Source: Sandaracinaceae bacterium (lineage in GTDB: Bacteria; Myxococcota_A; Polyangia; Polyangiales; JADJQN01). From it: a DNA stretch of 64,000 nt. Positions 16,230 through 25,905 of this stretch are shown here, in pieces. The notes beneath the pieces were generated by a model, which did no database searches, was not told the origin of the DNA, and saw only the letters and a program-made list of their open reading frames with translations. The stretch covers positions 878,805-942,804 of the forward strand of contig JADJQN010000015.1 in NCBI GenBank assembly GCA_016712745.1. Reading direction: 5' to 3'. The position numbers and the translations under genes are program-made. Numbering within the stretch: position 1 is the first letter of the stretch; each line of letters starts with the position of its first letter.

Positions 16230-17504
16230 CTAAACCCGCGCGTCGCTCGTAAGAATGAACCGCGAAATCTCCGGTGAGCTCCCAATGCGCGCAGGCGGTC
16301 CGGCCGTGCCGAAGCCGCGATTCACGTAGAGCTGTGAACCGTCGCGTTGGTACATGCCGGCGATGTAGCCGAAAGGCATAAGGTGACTTGTGAGTGCGAG
16401 ACCGACGTTGAGTTGGCCGCCGTGCGTGTGACCACTCAATTGAAGCGCAACTCTGCCAGCGGCTTCGGGGAAGAAGGCAGGGTTGTGCGAGAGCAGGATG
16501 CGCGGGAGGTCACGCGGCACGGTTGAGATTGCGTGATCGAGGTTGGGGCCGCGGCCGGTGCCGTTTCGGCGTGCCCAAAGATCATCGACGCCAAGCAATG
16601 CGAATGCGTCGCGACCGGCGCCAATCACGCGGCCGTGGTTCACGAGCACGTGGCCGCCAGCGCGGGTTGCGGTGCGCAGAACTTCGCTTACACCGGTGTA
16701 GTAATCGTGGTTGCCCGGGATCACAGCGACGCCGTCACGTGCGAGTGGTTTCAACTGCTCGATGAGTCGGCCGAGGAACGACACGTAGTCAAGATCATGA
16801 TCGATGAGGTCGCCCGTGAGCACGACCAGGTCGGGACGGGCGCGCCGCACACGGTCAACAGCAGCGCGCAGTTCTGGCTCGCCCACGAAGGGACCAAAGT
16901 GAATGTCGGAGAGTTGAACGATGGTGTAGCCGTCGAGAGTGGCTGGCAGGCCGGGGATGCGAACTGGAACGGTTTCGATCGCGTAGTCGTGTCGCCCAAA
17001 AAACACACCGTACGCACTGCTCGACGCGCCGATGGCCAATGCACTTAGCGAGGCGGCATTTTCAATGAAGTCACGACGGGAAGGGGAGACCGCGTCAGCG
17101 ACTGGGAGCGGAGGCGTTTCGGAAAGAGCGCTCTCATTCACGGCCGCAAACGGAGTCGCGTTGCCCTTCGCGTCTTCTGACTTGGCAATCTTCCTCGCGA
17201 CCCAATGCCCGATGCGATTGACGGCGCGTCCACCATCGACAACGAAGAGAAGGACTGTGGTGATGAATACGGCAAGCTCGACGGCGAGACCAAATACAGC
17301 CCACGTTGTCCAGCCCGTCCACATGGAGCGTGCGGCGAGACGGCTCGTGACGCTGGCAATTGCGCCCAGCACCAAGAAAACCAAGAGCACTATGGAGCCC
17401 CGCCGCGCGTGCTGACCGAGGGCACGCCGTGCGTGGGCGAGCACGTAGAGATTGAGCAGAACAACGAGCCCAATCGCAATCCCTAGAAACGTGTAAAAGC
17501 GCAC
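16230..17504 (-). CDS. Membrane-anchored metallophosphoesterase (YkuE-like)
   Basis: The protein has 424 residues. The N-terminal 100 residues hold about three transmembrane helices. A SRRDFIENAASLSALAIGA stretch near residue 143 resembles a twin-arginine signal kept inside the protein. The catalytic domain has the complete metal-binding set: LSDIHFG, GDLID, GNHDYY, a LLSHNP strand and GHTHGGQ. Such enzymes cleave phosphoesters, often of lipids, at the membrane or outside it. The gene lies just beyond the repeat island. The substrate is not assignable. Confidence 0.88.
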   Translation of the reverse strand: MRFYTFLGIAIGLVVLLNLYVLAHARRALGQHARRGSIVLLVFLVLGAIASVTSRLAARSMWTGWTTWAVFGLAVELAVFITTVLLFVVDGGRAVNRIGHWVARKIAKSEDAKGNATPFAAVNESALSETPPLPVADAVSPSRRDFIENAASLSALAIGASSSAYGVFFGRHDYAIETVPVRIPGLPATLDGYTIVQLSDIHFGPFVGEPELRAAVDRVRRARPDLVVLTGDLIDHDLDYVSFLGRLIEQLKPLARDGVAVIPGNHDYYTGVSEVLRTATRAGGHVLVNHGRVIGAGRDAFALLGVDDLWARRNGTGRGPNLDHAISTVPRDLPRILLSHNPAFFPEAAGRVALQLSGHTHGGQLNVGLALTSHLMPFGYIAGMYQRDGSQLYVNRGFGTAGPPARIGSSPEISRFILTSDARV

Positions 17505-17571
17505 GGTGATCTATATGGAGCAAAGGGTGGGGGCTGGCCAGCGCGCTACACACTTTTCAACGAGCGAGGCT

Positions 17572-18276
17572 CTAGGGAATTGACGCAAGCACCGTGCGGG
17601 TGAAGCCGTGCAGGTCGCTTTCGACGATAGCTCCATGCGACATGATGACGCGCGCGAGTGTTGGCGTTGCGAGGAGGCGCGCCAGGTGGGCGTGCAGTGC
17701 TTTTCGATCCTTCACCGCGGTTAGGCGAAACAAAGCGGTCACACGCGGACCACCCGTCGAGCCAATCCATCGAAAGAGTGTGCCCTTAAACCCGCCGCTA
17801 TGTGCCGTGTTGAAAATCGCATCGGTAAAAACGAGTGACGTGCGGCCGTCGCTGTCGACAAGGAATACAGGTTCATCGGTCTTCGTGCCGTCGAGAATCG
17901 CAACGCCAATGCCCTGACCACCGGGCAGGTCCTCGAACGTGCCGTCGACCCGCGCGATCTTCTCGAACTTCTTGCGACTCTTGACCGAACAGAGAACCTT
18001 CGCGTCCGGATAACGACGCGCGTATGGATCCACGTCTAAATCGTGAAGTGCGTTTGGTGCCACAATGAACGCAATCGGCCCCCACGCTTCAATCTCGCGC
18101 ATGCTCGCATCGTCGAGCGGAATCGCTGAGTGCACCACGACACGTCCATCCCGGAGGCGCATAAGTGTCATGCGTTTTACGAAGCCGTCGAAGAGCGGCG
18201 CGGTCACAGACCACAGATTGTCCTCGTGCTTTGCGATCGGTTGGTGCGACCCAACGATCCATTCGCGATTCGGCAT
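17572..18276 (-). CDS. DUF4336-like protein with metallo-hydrolase-like fold
   Basis: The protein has 234 residues. The pattern of strands (LWSVTAPL, MTLMRLRDGRVVVHSA, IAFIVAPNALHDLDVDPYARRYPDAKVLC) matches the DUF4336 family, related to metallo-beta-lactamase folds. The metal site is partial: NALHDLD holds a single His and Asp pair, and a later SHGAIV could supply another ligand, so activity is uncertain. The start lies 3 bases after the PilT-like stop, with a GGAGG ribosome-binding site inside the upstream gene, so the two form an operon. Confidence 0.65.
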   Translation of the reverse strand: MPNREWIVGSHQPIAKHEDNLWSVTAPLFDGFVKRMTLMRLRDGRVVVHSAIPLDDASMREIEAWGPIAFIVAPNALHDLDVDPYARRYPDAKVLCSVKSRKKFEKIARVDGTFEDLPGGQGIGVAILDGTKTDEPVFLVDSDGRTSLVFTDAIFNTAHSGGFKGTLFRWIGSTGGPRVTALFRLTAVKDRKALHAHLARLLATPTLARVIMSHGAIVESDLHGFTRTVLASIP

Positions 18277-18279
18277 CCG

Positions 18280-19317
18280 TCAGCCTCCCATTTGTTGGCG
18301 CGCCGTCTCGACCGTGATGACGCCGCGCTTGACGAGATCACGCAAGGCCATCTCGAATGTCTGCATTCCGTAGGGGTGGGTACCGCGTTCCATGATGTCT
18401 TTGAGTGGAACGTTGCCTTCGGGTTTGCGAATCGTTTCGCGCGCCGTGCCAGTGCATACGAGCGCTTCGGCCACCAGACATACGCCATTGCCGTCCGCGC
18501 GCGGCACCAAGCGTTGCGCGATGATTCCGCGTAGCGCATCGGCGAATCGCTCGCGCGTTTCACCCCCGTCTTTCGCAAGCGAGATCACACGGCCGATGGT
18601 GCGACCAACGTCTGGCGTGTGCAGCGTGCTCAAAACCAAGTGGTCTGTCTCGGCCGCTTTCAAGCCGATATCCATCGTTTCCTCGTCGCGGATTTCGCCA
18701 ACGAGAATCACATCGGGATCTTGGCGCAGCGCTGCACGCAGCGCGGTCGCGAAGTCCGGCGTGTCCAATCCGATTTCGCGCTGCGATACGGCAGCCAAGT
18801 GATCCTGGTGCAAGAACTCGATGGGATCTTCGATGGTCACGATGTGCACGCGCTGCGTCTGATTGAGGTGGCCTATCATCGAGGCCAACGTCGACGATTT
18901 GCCGTTGCCCGCAGCGCCCACCACCAGCACAAGTCCGCGGTCCATCTCCGCAAGCGTTTGCGCGACCGGTGGTACACCCAAATCTTCAAAAGTTGGGATG
19001 ACCAGCGGAATCGAGCGCATCGCCAACGCGAGCGTGCCGCGCTGCCGATAGACATTGACGCGATAACGCCCGATGCCCGGAACGCTGTAGGCCGTGTCGT
19101 ACTGCTGCAGCTCGTCTACGACGCCGCGAAACCGCGAGGCGCGAAGCACGACCTCCGCGAGCTGCTGCGTGTGGTCGGGGCGGAGTTTGTCACCCTGCAG
19201 ATAATGCAATTCGCCGCTGACTCGGAAGGCAGGAGGCTGGCCGACTTTGAACAAGACGTCGCTCGCCTTGTGTTGCTCGCCCTTTTTCAGCAGGGAGTGA
19301 AGCGTGCCTTCGTCCAT
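18280..19317 (-). CDS. PilT/PilU-like type IV pilus retraction ATPase
   Basis: The ATG at 19317 gives 345 residues starting MDEGTLHSLLKKG, the usual PilT start; an in-frame start at 19359 would add 14 residues. It has an N-terminal PAS-like domain (ASDVLFKVGQPPAFRVSG), Walker A GAAGNGKSS, Asp box TIEDPIEFLH, Walker B ILVGEIRDEETM and the His box STLHT. PilT hexamers pull type IV pili back and drive twitching or social motility. Other pilus genes are absent here, which is common for extra PilT paralogues in myxobacteria. The gene is followed directly by the DUF4336-like gene. Confidence 0.9.
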   Translation of the reverse strand: MDEGTLHSLLKKGEQHKASDVLFKVGQPPAFRVSGELHYLQGDKLRPDHTQQLAEVVLRASRFRGVVDELQQYDTAYSVPGIGRYRVNVYRQRGTLALAMRSIPLVIPTFEDLGVPPVAQTLAEMDRGLVLVVGAAGNGKSSTLASMIGHLNQTQRVHIVTIEDPIEFLHQDHLAAVSQREIGLDTPDFATALRAALRQDPDVILVGEIRDEETMDIGLKAAETDHLVLSTLHTPDVGRTIGRVISLAKDGGETRERFADALRGIIAQRLVPRADGNGVCLVAEALVCTGTARETIRKPEGNVPLKDIMERGTHPYGMQTFEMALRDLVKRGVITVETARQQMGG

Positions 19318-19436
19318 GGCAGGAGCGTACCCGATGCGATTCGCTTTTGCTTCCGGCAATCAGCGACGCCGCTTTGATGCGTAGCTGCTGCCGTACTTGC
19401 GCGAGTTAGGACCAGCGCGACTGACGGTTTGCGCGC

Positions 19437-20258
19437 CTATTCTGCTGCAGAACGCGCATCGGTAGCGCGACGCACGACGAGTGTATTCATGCGCTCACGC
19501 GCTTCGAAGTCGTGCCGGTAGGTTTCCGCTTCGCGCAATGTATCGAAGGGGCCGATGCGCACGCGAAACACGCGCCCGCGGCCGGGAACATCGACGCGCA
19601 TGACGAACGCGTGGTGACCGCGGGTCCGAAGAGCAGCCGCAAATGCGTTCGCCTCATCGACGTGGTCGTACGAAATCACTTGCACGGTGTACGTGCCTTC
19701 AGCGCCGACACCGACCGGCGCTGCGGCGGAAGCCGAACGATCGGGAATGTTGGAGAGGAGAGGATCGCTGTGCGCCGATTGGGCGATGATGCGCGCAGCG
19801 GGGCCAGCGGCAACTGCGGCGGGCAGTGCTGCTGAGACTCGCGTCGCAGCAGAGGGAGCCTCAGGCAGAGCAGCGGGCGACTGCCCTGCCTGAGGGATGG
19901 AAATATCGTCGATCGGGAAGGGATGCTGAGCCTCAGCCGAAGCGGCCGCCATCGCTGCCGCAACTTCGGGGCGCGGATCGTCAACGAGGGTGTTGGGGAA
20001 GGTGAGGTCTTCGCGCGTGATAGGCGCGGGCTCCGTACGAGCTTCAGAGGGAGCAAGGCCTTCGCTCGAGGCAAGGCGCGCGAGTGGATCCTGCAGCTGT
20101 ACGGCTTCGGCCGGGCGCGAATCGGAGAGAGCTGCGCCCATGGCGAAGACGAGGCCGACCGTGGCTAGGCCGCCCAATGCGAGAAGGCCGTATCGCTGGC
20201 CCTTCTGCTCGTCGTTGCGCTCTTGAATCTGCTCGAGGTCGCGTACTGCGGTGTCCAT
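19437..20258 (-). CDS. SPOR-domain membrane protein
   Basis: The ATG at 20258 gives 273 residues; longer in-frame starts up to 20315 lack a ribosome-binding site. A cytoplasmic segment of about 20 residues precedes one transmembrane helix (about 22-43). A Pro/Ala-rich periplasmic linker of about 150 residues leads to a C-terminal SPOR domain with TYTVQVISYDHVDEANAFAA and VFRVRIGPFDTLREAE. SPOR domains bind glycan strands without stem peptides at division septa, so a cell-division or envelope role is likely. Confidence 0.85.
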   Translation of the reverse strand: MDTAVRDLEQIQERNDEQKGQRYGLLALGGLATVGLVFAMGAALSDSRPAEAVQLQDPLARLASSEGLAPSEARTEPAPITREDLTFPNTLVDDPRPEVAAAMAAASAEAQHPFPIDDISIPQAGQSPAALPEAPSAATRVSAALPAAVAAGPAARIIAQSAHSDPLLSNIPDRSASAAAPVGVGAEGTYTVQVISYDHVDEANAFAAALRTRGHHAFVMRVDVPGRGRVFRVRIGPFDTLREAETYRHDFEARERMNTLVVRRATDARSAAE

Positions 20259-20327
20259 CGGCCTCCGTGGGGGCTGTGTACAGCGATGTAGGACACAGCC
20301 TTCGAAAGCGGTCAAAATACGCGCAAA

Positions 20328-20672
20328 TCACTCGTCAGTGGCGCCGCGGTCGCTGACCACGCGCGAAACGATAGGCCCGGTGTCCGTTCCGATGTGCTGC
20401 CAGATCGAGAGGGTGTCGCCGGCGGCAGCTTGGATCGTGAGCTCGTAGCGCCCCGATGCATTGGCGCGTGTGATCACGCCCAGGTCGAGGCGCGCGTTCA
20501 GGCAGGAAACATACGCGTTTTCGAGCACGTCACCCGAGACGGTCACCGTGCCGTCGACGCTCAATTCGGACACCAACGCTGTCGGCGGCGGAAGAGGCAA
20601 GGTCGGCGCGTTGCACGACGGCGCGATGAGCCAAGTGGCAAGCAACGTGAAGCTGAGCAAAGCGCGACGCAT
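20328..20672 (-). CDS. Small lipoprotein with carboxypeptidase-regulatory-like beta domain
   Basis: The protein has 114 residues from the ATG at 20672 with lipobox IAPSC (Cys20). The mature part of about 90 residues alternates strands (TVTVSGDVLENAYVSC, GRYELTIQAAAGDTLSIWQ) in a way that resembles a single Ig-like or carboxypeptidase-regulatory domain. No function is known. A longer frame reaching 20792 has no signal at its start and is rejected. Confidence 0.65.
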   Translation of the reverse strand: MRRALLSFTLLATWLIAPSCNAPTLPLPPPTALVSELSVDGTVTVSGDVLENAYVSCLNARLDLGVITRANASGRYELTIQAAAGDTLSIWQHIGTDTGPIVSRVVSDRGATDE

Positions 20673-20718
20673 ATACGAGGAGTGTAGGGGAAGCTTCAGG
20701 GAATGCCAGGCCATGAAC

Positions 20719-20829
20719 TTAGTCTTTTTTCTTCGTGATCGATCGTAGCGCGTAGATGACGACCGCGATTGTGCCGAGCACGAACGACGCAAGGATTGCG
20801 AGCAGAACTATTTCACTAAGGCCCAGCAC
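20719..20829 (-). CDS. Possible small single-helix membrane protein
   Basis: From a GTG at 20829 the frame encodes 36 residues: a helix of about 22 hydrophobic residues (LSEIVLLAILASFVLGTIAV), then VIYALRSITKKKD with a basic tail. The composition is that of a real membrane segment, not shadow coding. No clear ribosome-binding site is visible and the start is uncertain; the frame stays open to 20907. Confidence 0.4.
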   Translation of the reverse strand: MLGLSEIVLLAILASFVLGTIAVVIYALRSITKKKD

Positions 20830-21001
20830 GAGTGGGGACCGTAACACCTTCGACTCGGTCTGCAACTCGCGCCACGCGCCACACGTGTAGCGCGTTGCTA
20901 CATACATTTATGCGTGGCGGACGAGATATCAGCGGGATGCGGCCAACTCCGCTTGGCACGCCCGTCGCATCAGCGGATGCGAACTAATAAGGGAAACGAC
21001 C

Positions 21002-21490
21002 ATGACCACTAAACTTTTCGAATCGATCCTGTGTGCCGCTTCGCTCGTGACTGTAGCCGCATGCGGCGGGAGCTCAGCGAACGAGCCGCAGACCACGACG
21101 GCGACTGTGGCGATGAATCAAGAGACGACCAATCGCGAGTGCGGCGACGGAACGGTGCTTTTCGCAACTGGTTCCGCTGAGCTGACTGAGAACGATCGCG
21201 CGTCGCTCAACCGTTTGGCGCAATGCCTCAACCGGCATGACATGGACACTCTTTACGTGACCGGCACCGCGGACCCGCGGGGCGACGCCGAAGCGAATCA
21301 TGCTCTCGGGGAGCAGCGCGCCGAGGCCGTCGCGTCGTATCTTCGTAGCGCAGGCTGTGAGGCCCAATTCATCATCCGCTCACGCGGCGAAGCGGGGGCC
21401 GACGACACCCAGGTTTTGTGGCCTGCCGACCGTAGCGCCCAGGTTTCCCAGCCTGTCGACCCGACGGCCGGCGTCGGGGTCGGGCATTAG
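21002..21490 (+). CDS. OmpA-family (Pal-like) lipoprotein
   Basis: The protein has 162 residues. The signal peptide ends in VAAC (Cys21). The OmpA/Pal peptidoglycan-binding domain covers about 48-140, with LFATGSAELTENDRASLNRLA, VTGTADPRGDAEANHALGEQRA and a final SYLRSAGC strand-helix. The ADPRG motif holds the Asp and Arg that bind diaminopimelate. It is therefore an outer-membrane lipoprotein tied to peptidoglycan. A GGGAAACG sequence precedes the start. It lies 95 bases before gyrA but a shared transcript is not evident. Confidence 0.87.
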   Translation: MTTKLFESILCAASLVTVAACGGSSANEPQTTTATVAMNQETTNRECGDGTVLFATGSAELTENDRASLNRLAQCLNRHDMDTLYVTGTADPRGDAEANHALGEQRAEAVASYLRSAGCEAQFIIRSRGEAGADDTQVLWPADRSAQVSQPVDPTAGVGVGH

Positions 21491-21585
21491 GCCGGGGAGG
21501 GTCCGCGGGGGCCTGAGCCCGAGGGACCACACCTTATTAAACGCGCGCGCGTGCGCGCGAGCTGTGATAGGGTCCGCCGCCTATC

Positions 21586-24249
21586 ATGACCGACTCTCTC
21601 GTAAAGATTCCAGTCACCATCGAAGAGGAGATGCGCTCGTCGTACCTCGGGTACGCGATGAGCGTCATCGTTGGGCGTGCCATTCCGGACGTCCGAGACG
21701 GCCTAAAGCCCGTCCATCGGCGAATCCTCTTCTCGATGCACGAGCAGAAGGTTCTGTGGAACCAGGCCCATAAGAAGTCGGCCCGCGTCGTCGGTGACGT
21801 TCTCGGTAAGTACCATCCTCACGGCGACTCCTCGGTCTACGACGCCCTCGTGCGCATGGCCCAGGACTTCGCGATGCGCTACCCGCTCATCGACGGCCAG
21901 GGCAACTTCGGTTCAGTCGACGGCGACCCGCCCGCCGCCATGCGTTACACGGAAGTGCGCATGGGGCGCTTTGCGTCCGAGCTTCTCGCCGACATCGACA
22001 AGGACACGGTCGACTTCGGACCGAACTTCGATGAGTCCGAGCAAGAGCCGGTCGTTCTCCCGAGCCGCATTCCGAATCTTCTCGTGAACGGTTCGGGGGG
22101 TATCGCGGTCGGCATGGCCACCAATATCCCGCCACACAACCTCACCGAGATCCTCGACGCGACCGTTCGCATCATCGAGAACCCTGAGATCACTGTCGAT
22201 CAACTCATGATGGACGAGCCCGAGAAGGGCCGTCGTGGCGTGAAGGGTCCAGACTTTCCGACTGCCGGTTTCATTTACGGAACGACTGGGCTGCGTCAGG
22301 CATTGAACACCGGCCGCGGCCGCGTGGTCATGCGCGCGCGCGCCATCATCGAACCGATGCCGGGCAAGGGCGAGCGCGAGCACATCGTCATCACCGAGAT
22401 CCCGTATCAGGTGAACAAGGCGGAGCTCATGAAGAAGATCGCTGAGCTCGTGCGCGAAAAGCGCCTCGAAGGCATCAGCGATTTGCGCGACGAATCTGAT
22501 CGCGATGGAATGCGCATCGTTATCGAGCTGAAGCGCGACGCCGCGGGGCAAGTCGTTTTGAACTCGCTCTACCAGATGACGCCTTTGCAGACGTCGTTCG
22601 GCGTGAACATGTTGTCCATCGTCAACGGACAGCCGCAGATCCTCAATCTCAAGGAGACGCTGCAGTACTTCATCGAGCATCGCCGCGAGATTGTTACGCG
22701 CCGCACGCGCTTTGAGCTTCGCCAGGCTGAGGCGCAGCGCGAAATCGTTGAAGGCCTCGGCATGGCTATCACCGAGCTTGATTTGGTCGTTGCGACCATT
22801 CGCAAAGCCAACGATCCCGATGAAGCAAAGACCGCCTTGATGCTCTTGCCGCTCAAGGGCTTGGAAGAGTTCGTTCGTCGCGCGGGTCGTCCCGAGAGCG
22901 AAATTGAAACGGCGCATGCGCGCGGTGATTACTTCCTTACCGAGCGTCAGGCCAAAGCGATTCTCGAGATGCGCTTGTCGCGCCTCACCGGCCTTGAACG
23001 CGAAAAGCTCGCGACTGAGTACGGCGAGCTCTGCGCGTTGATTGCACGCTTGAAGGCGATTCTCGGCAGCGAGTCTTTGCTCTTCGACGTGATCTTGAAA
23101 GAGATTGCCGAAATCCGCGAGCGCTACGGCGATGAGCGCCGCACTGAGATTGTCGCCGAAGAGGGCGAGATCAGCATTGAAGATCTCGTCACCGATGAAG
23201 ACGTGGTAGTGACGGTTTCGCACGCGGGCTATATCAAGCGCGTACCGATTACCGAGTACCGTTCGCAAGCACGCGGCGGTAAGGGATTGCGCGCGATGGA
23301 AACGCGCGACGAAGATTTCTTGAATCAGATCTTCATCGCGAATAACCACGCGCACGTCTTGTTCTTCAGCGATAAGGGCAAGGCCTACCTCAAGAAGGTC
23401 TTCGAGATTCCGCAGGCCGGTCGCGCAGCACGCGGTCGTGCCATCGTGAACTTCGTCGGTATGGAAGCGGGCGAAAAGGTCGCAGCGATTGTACCGGTGA
23501 AGGAGTTCAGTGAGGGTAAGTTCCTCATCACGTGCTCCAAGCTCGGCAAGATCAAGCGCACGAGCCTCGATGCTTACTCGGCAATTCGTCAGACCGGAAT
23601 CATCGGCGTCACCATCGAAGAGGGCGATGCGCTTTTGTCGGTGCGTGTCGTCGCGGAGAAGCAGACGGTCATCATTGGTACGGCGCACGGCATGTCGATT
23701 CGCTTCGACGTGGACGATGCACGTCCGATGGGACGCGTCGCGGCCGGCGTGAAGGGCATCGAGCTGCGTGAAGGCGACCGCGTTGTCGGCATGGACGTGA
23801 TCGAAGACCCCGCGCAGCAGGTGCTTACCGTCAGCGAAAACGGCTACGGCAAGCGCACGCCGCAAGAGGACTACCGCATTCAGAACCGCGGCGGCCTTGG
23901 CTTGATTGCGATGGACACCTCGGAGCGCAATGGCTCGATGGTGAAGCTCTGCCTCGTGCGCACGGACGACCAACTCATGGTCATCACGGACGGCGGACAG
24001 GTCATTCGCACGCACGTTGGGCAGATTCGCGAAGCAGGACGCAACACGCAGGGCGTCCGCATCATTCGCTTGAGCGAAGGCGAGCACGTCGTCGACGTCG
24101 AGCCGGTAGCCGAGAAGGATGACGAGGACGTTTCGCCCTTGCCGCAGAACTCCATGGCACCGCCCGATGGCGGCGCAGATGCTGCGAGCGCCGAAGGCGA
24201 ATCGACAGCTGTAGACGTCGCCGCGCCGGACGATGGTGAAAGCAACTGA
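21586..24249 (+). CDS. gyrA: DNA gyrase subunit A
   Basis: The protein has 887 residues, the normal GyrA length. The winged-helix domain contains the catalytic Tyr121 in AAMRYTE. The quinolone-resistance region reads [17 protein letters not shown]: Ser82 and Asp86 match E. coli Ser83 and Asp87, so no common resistance change is present. The C-terminal beta-pinwheel has a GyrA box reading QARGGKG (consensus QRRGGKG), which separates it from ParC. The acidic tail is rich in Asp, Ala and Glu. With GyrB (not in the window) it introduces negative supercoils. Confidence 0.97.
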   Translation: MTDSLVKIPVTIEEEMRSSYLGYAMSVIVGRAIPDVRDGLKPVHRRILFSMHEQKVLWNQAHKKSARVVGDVLGKYHPHGDSSVYDALVRMAQDFAMRYPLIDGQGNFGSVDGDPPAAMRYTEVRMGRFASELLADIDKDTVDFGPNFDESEQEPVVLPSRIPNLLVNGSGGIAVGMATNIPPHNLTEILDATVRIIENPEITVDQLMMDEPEKGRRGVKGPDFPTAGFIYGTTGLRQALNTGRGRVVMRARAIIEPMPGKGEREHIVITEIPYQVNKAELMKKIAELVREKRLEGISDLRDESDRDGMRIVIELKRDAAGQVVLNSLYQMTPLQTSFGVNMLSIVNGQPQILNLKETLQYFIEHRREIVTRRTRFELRQAEAQREIVEGLGMAITELDLVVATIRKANDPDEAKTALMLLPLKGLEEFVRRAGRPESEIETAHARGDYFLTERQAKAILEMRLSRLTGLEREKLATEYGELCALIARLKAILGSESLLFDVILKEIAEIRERYGDERRTEIVAEEGEISIEDLVTDEDVVVTVSHAGYIKRVPITEYRSQARGGKGLRAMETRDEDFLNQIFIANNHAHVLFFSDKGKAYLKKVFEIPQAGRAARGRAIVNFVGMEAGEKVAAIVPVKEFSEGKFLITCSKLGKIKRTSLDAYSAIRQTGIIGVTIEEGDALLSVRVVAEKQTVIIGTAHGMSIRFDVDDARPMGRVAAGVKGIELREGDRVVGMDVIEDPAQQVLTVSENGYGKRTPQEDYRIQNRGGLGLIAMDTSERNGSMVKLCLVRTDDQLMVITDGGQVIRTHVGQIREAGRNTQGVRIIRLSEGEHVVDVEPVAEKDDEDVSPLPQNSMAPPDGGADAASAEGESTAVDVAAPDDGESN

Positions 24250-24311
24250 GCGCAGCGTCGTCAGCAAAGTACGAAGAGGAGCTTCGGCGAGAATTTCCGA
24301 AGCTTCGAATC

Positions 24312-24788
24312 GTGTTCAAAGACCAGGATGCGCTTTCGCGGATAGTCGACAAAGCGTTGCGCGTGCTGACGCTCGGCGGTCAGTCCTCGTACATGACGAA
24401 GTACGTCACGACGATTGGCTCAACCATCTACGTTCCTGCCGATTGGAACACACGCGGCGATGTGGAGCGCTACGCGACGCTTCGCCATGAAGCGGTCCAT
24501 TTGCGCCAGTTCCGCCGGTACACCTTGCCCGGGATGGGCTTGGCTTATTTGCTGCCGATCCTGCCGCTCGGCTTGGCCATTGGGCGCGCACGTCTCGAGT
24601 GGGAGGCCTATGCGGAAACCATTCGGGTGAACGCCGAGCTGCACGGAATGCGCGCGGTCTACGATCCACACTTCCGTAAGTACATCGTGGAGCAGTTCAC
24701 TGGGCCGGCCTACGGGTGGATGTGGCCTTTCCCGCGGATGGTGCATCGCTGGATCGACGAAGTTGTGACCGAGATCGAAAATCACTGA
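24312..24788 (+). CDS. Uncharacterised protein with HEAVH motif
   Basis: The protein has 158 residues from a GTG start. Residues near 58-70 read RHEAVHLRQFRRY, an HExxH pattern as in zinc-dependent peptidases, followed by a hydrophobic segment (PGMGLAYLLPILPLGLAIG) and then RLEWEAYAET, where Glu could be the third metal ligand. The arrangement resembles small gluzincin-like proteins of myxobacteria, but no family name can be given. It may be membrane-associated. It lies between gyrA and a DUF1266 gene on the same strand. Confidence 0.65.
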   Translation: MFKDQDALSRIVDKALRVLTLGGQSSYMTKYVTTIGSTIYVPADWNTRGDVERYATLRHEAVHLRQFRRYTLPGMGLAYLLPILPLGLAIGRARLEWEAYAETIRVNAELHGMRAVYDPHFRKYIVEQFTGPAYGWMWPFPRMVHRWIDEVVTEIENH

Positions 24789-24810
24789 GAATCGTCTGCG
24801 GGGGCAGCGC

Positions 24811-25893
24811 ATGGACCAAGAGCAAACTCAGGGCGTGGTGTGGGGTGTGATTCTCGCGCTCATCTGTTTTGGTTTCGCGGCGTATGGATTCGCCGACATT
24901 CATAACCTCACGAGCTTGAGCGGCTTGGTCTTCGGCACTCTCAACGAGGTTGGTGGTCAGTGGGCGGTGATCGGTTTTCTGCTCCTTGCGGGCGCCGGAT
25001 TCTCGCTCATGGCGATACGTAGCTTGCGTCCGACGACGTATGACAAGAAGACGTTTAAGCCCACCGCAACCGATCGCACGATGGGTAGCGACGTGTTGCA
25101 CAACGACCCAAACGCGAATCTGCCATTGCACATCCGTTACGTGCTCGGCGTCGGTGCGCAGCTCAGCGCATTCAGCGGCTCGTTCTTGAATTCGATTGCC
25201 ACCGGCAAGGACAAAGCCATGCTCAAGTCTGGGCTCGAGCATATGTGGGGTATCGCCTCGCGCGAGGATTTCCTGGAGCTTGCGGAGCACCTCGCGCAGT
25301 TTCCGAACAAAGGCCCGTACGAAGGCATGTGGCAAGGAGTGCTGGGCTATGTGCACAACCCGCCGCCGGGCAACATCACCAACGCCGTCTTTGGCGCCAC
25401 CATCCCGCCGCCCCAGCTCACCGAGGCAATCAACAAGGTTGCCGCCGCCCGGCCTGATATCGACTTCGCTGCGAATCCGAATGCGTATACGGAATGGACG
25501 ACGCGCATCCTGCACTCGCGGGATTGGGTGGGGCTGATGCGGGCGAACGGAGTCGCGGTCGACACGGTATCTAACCTTGCGGTGTGGGACGCAGGGCGTC
25601 TAATCAACGTATGCCGCTGGTGCGTAGATCTTGGATGGGTAAGCGAAGCTGAAATGATCGCGCTGTGCCTGCCGGTGGCGCAAGCCGTACAGCAGAGCTA
25701 CGGCTCGTGGAAGATGCTCGCCGATGCATACATCGTGGCGTCGATGATATGGGGCGCTGAACAATTCGGCGGCAGCGATGACCAAGACGATCTTACGGAA
25801 CGGCTGAACTCCTTCATGCGCACCTACCGGATGCTCGCAGCTGACCCGACGAGCCCCTTCCTCACCGTGCCGTGGAACACGCCGCTCGCCTGA
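24811..25893 (+). CDS. DUF1266-domain membrane protein
   Basis: The protein has 360 residues with two transmembrane helices within the first 70. The cytoplasmic part carries the DUF1266 pattern AVWDAGRLINVCRWCVDLGWVSEAE (Trp-Asp-x-Gly-Arg, then a Cys/Trp-rich helix), followed by a SYGSWKMLADAYIVASMIWG segment. The domain is of unknown function and in other bacteria occurs with toxin-immunity or signalling genes. The gene follows the HEAVH protein by 22 bases and probably shares its transcript. Confidence 0.72.
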   Translation: MDQEQTQGVVWGVILALICFGFAAYGFADIHNLTSLSGLVFGTLNEVGGQWAVIGFLLLAGAGFSLMAIRSLRPTTYDKKTFKPTATDRTMGSDVLHNDPNANLPLHIRYVLGVGAQLSAFSGSFLNSIATGKDKAMLKSGLEHMWGIASREDFLELAEHLAQFPNKGPYEGMWQGVLGYVHNPPPGNITNAVFGATIPPPQLTEAINKVAAARPDIDFAANPNAYTEWTTRILHSRDWVGLMRANGVAVDTVSNLAVWDAGRLINVCRWCVDLGWVSEAEMIALCLPVAQAVQQSYGSWKMLADAYIVASMIWGAEQFGGSDDQDDLTERLNSFMRTYRMLAADPTSPFLTVPWNTPLA

Positions 25894-25905
25894 CGATCTT
25901 TTCGA

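Noticed and set aside
21913..24267. 784-residue minus-strand frame opposite gyrA
   Set aside because: It lies wholly opposite gyrA, is an effect of high GC at third codon positions and matches no family.
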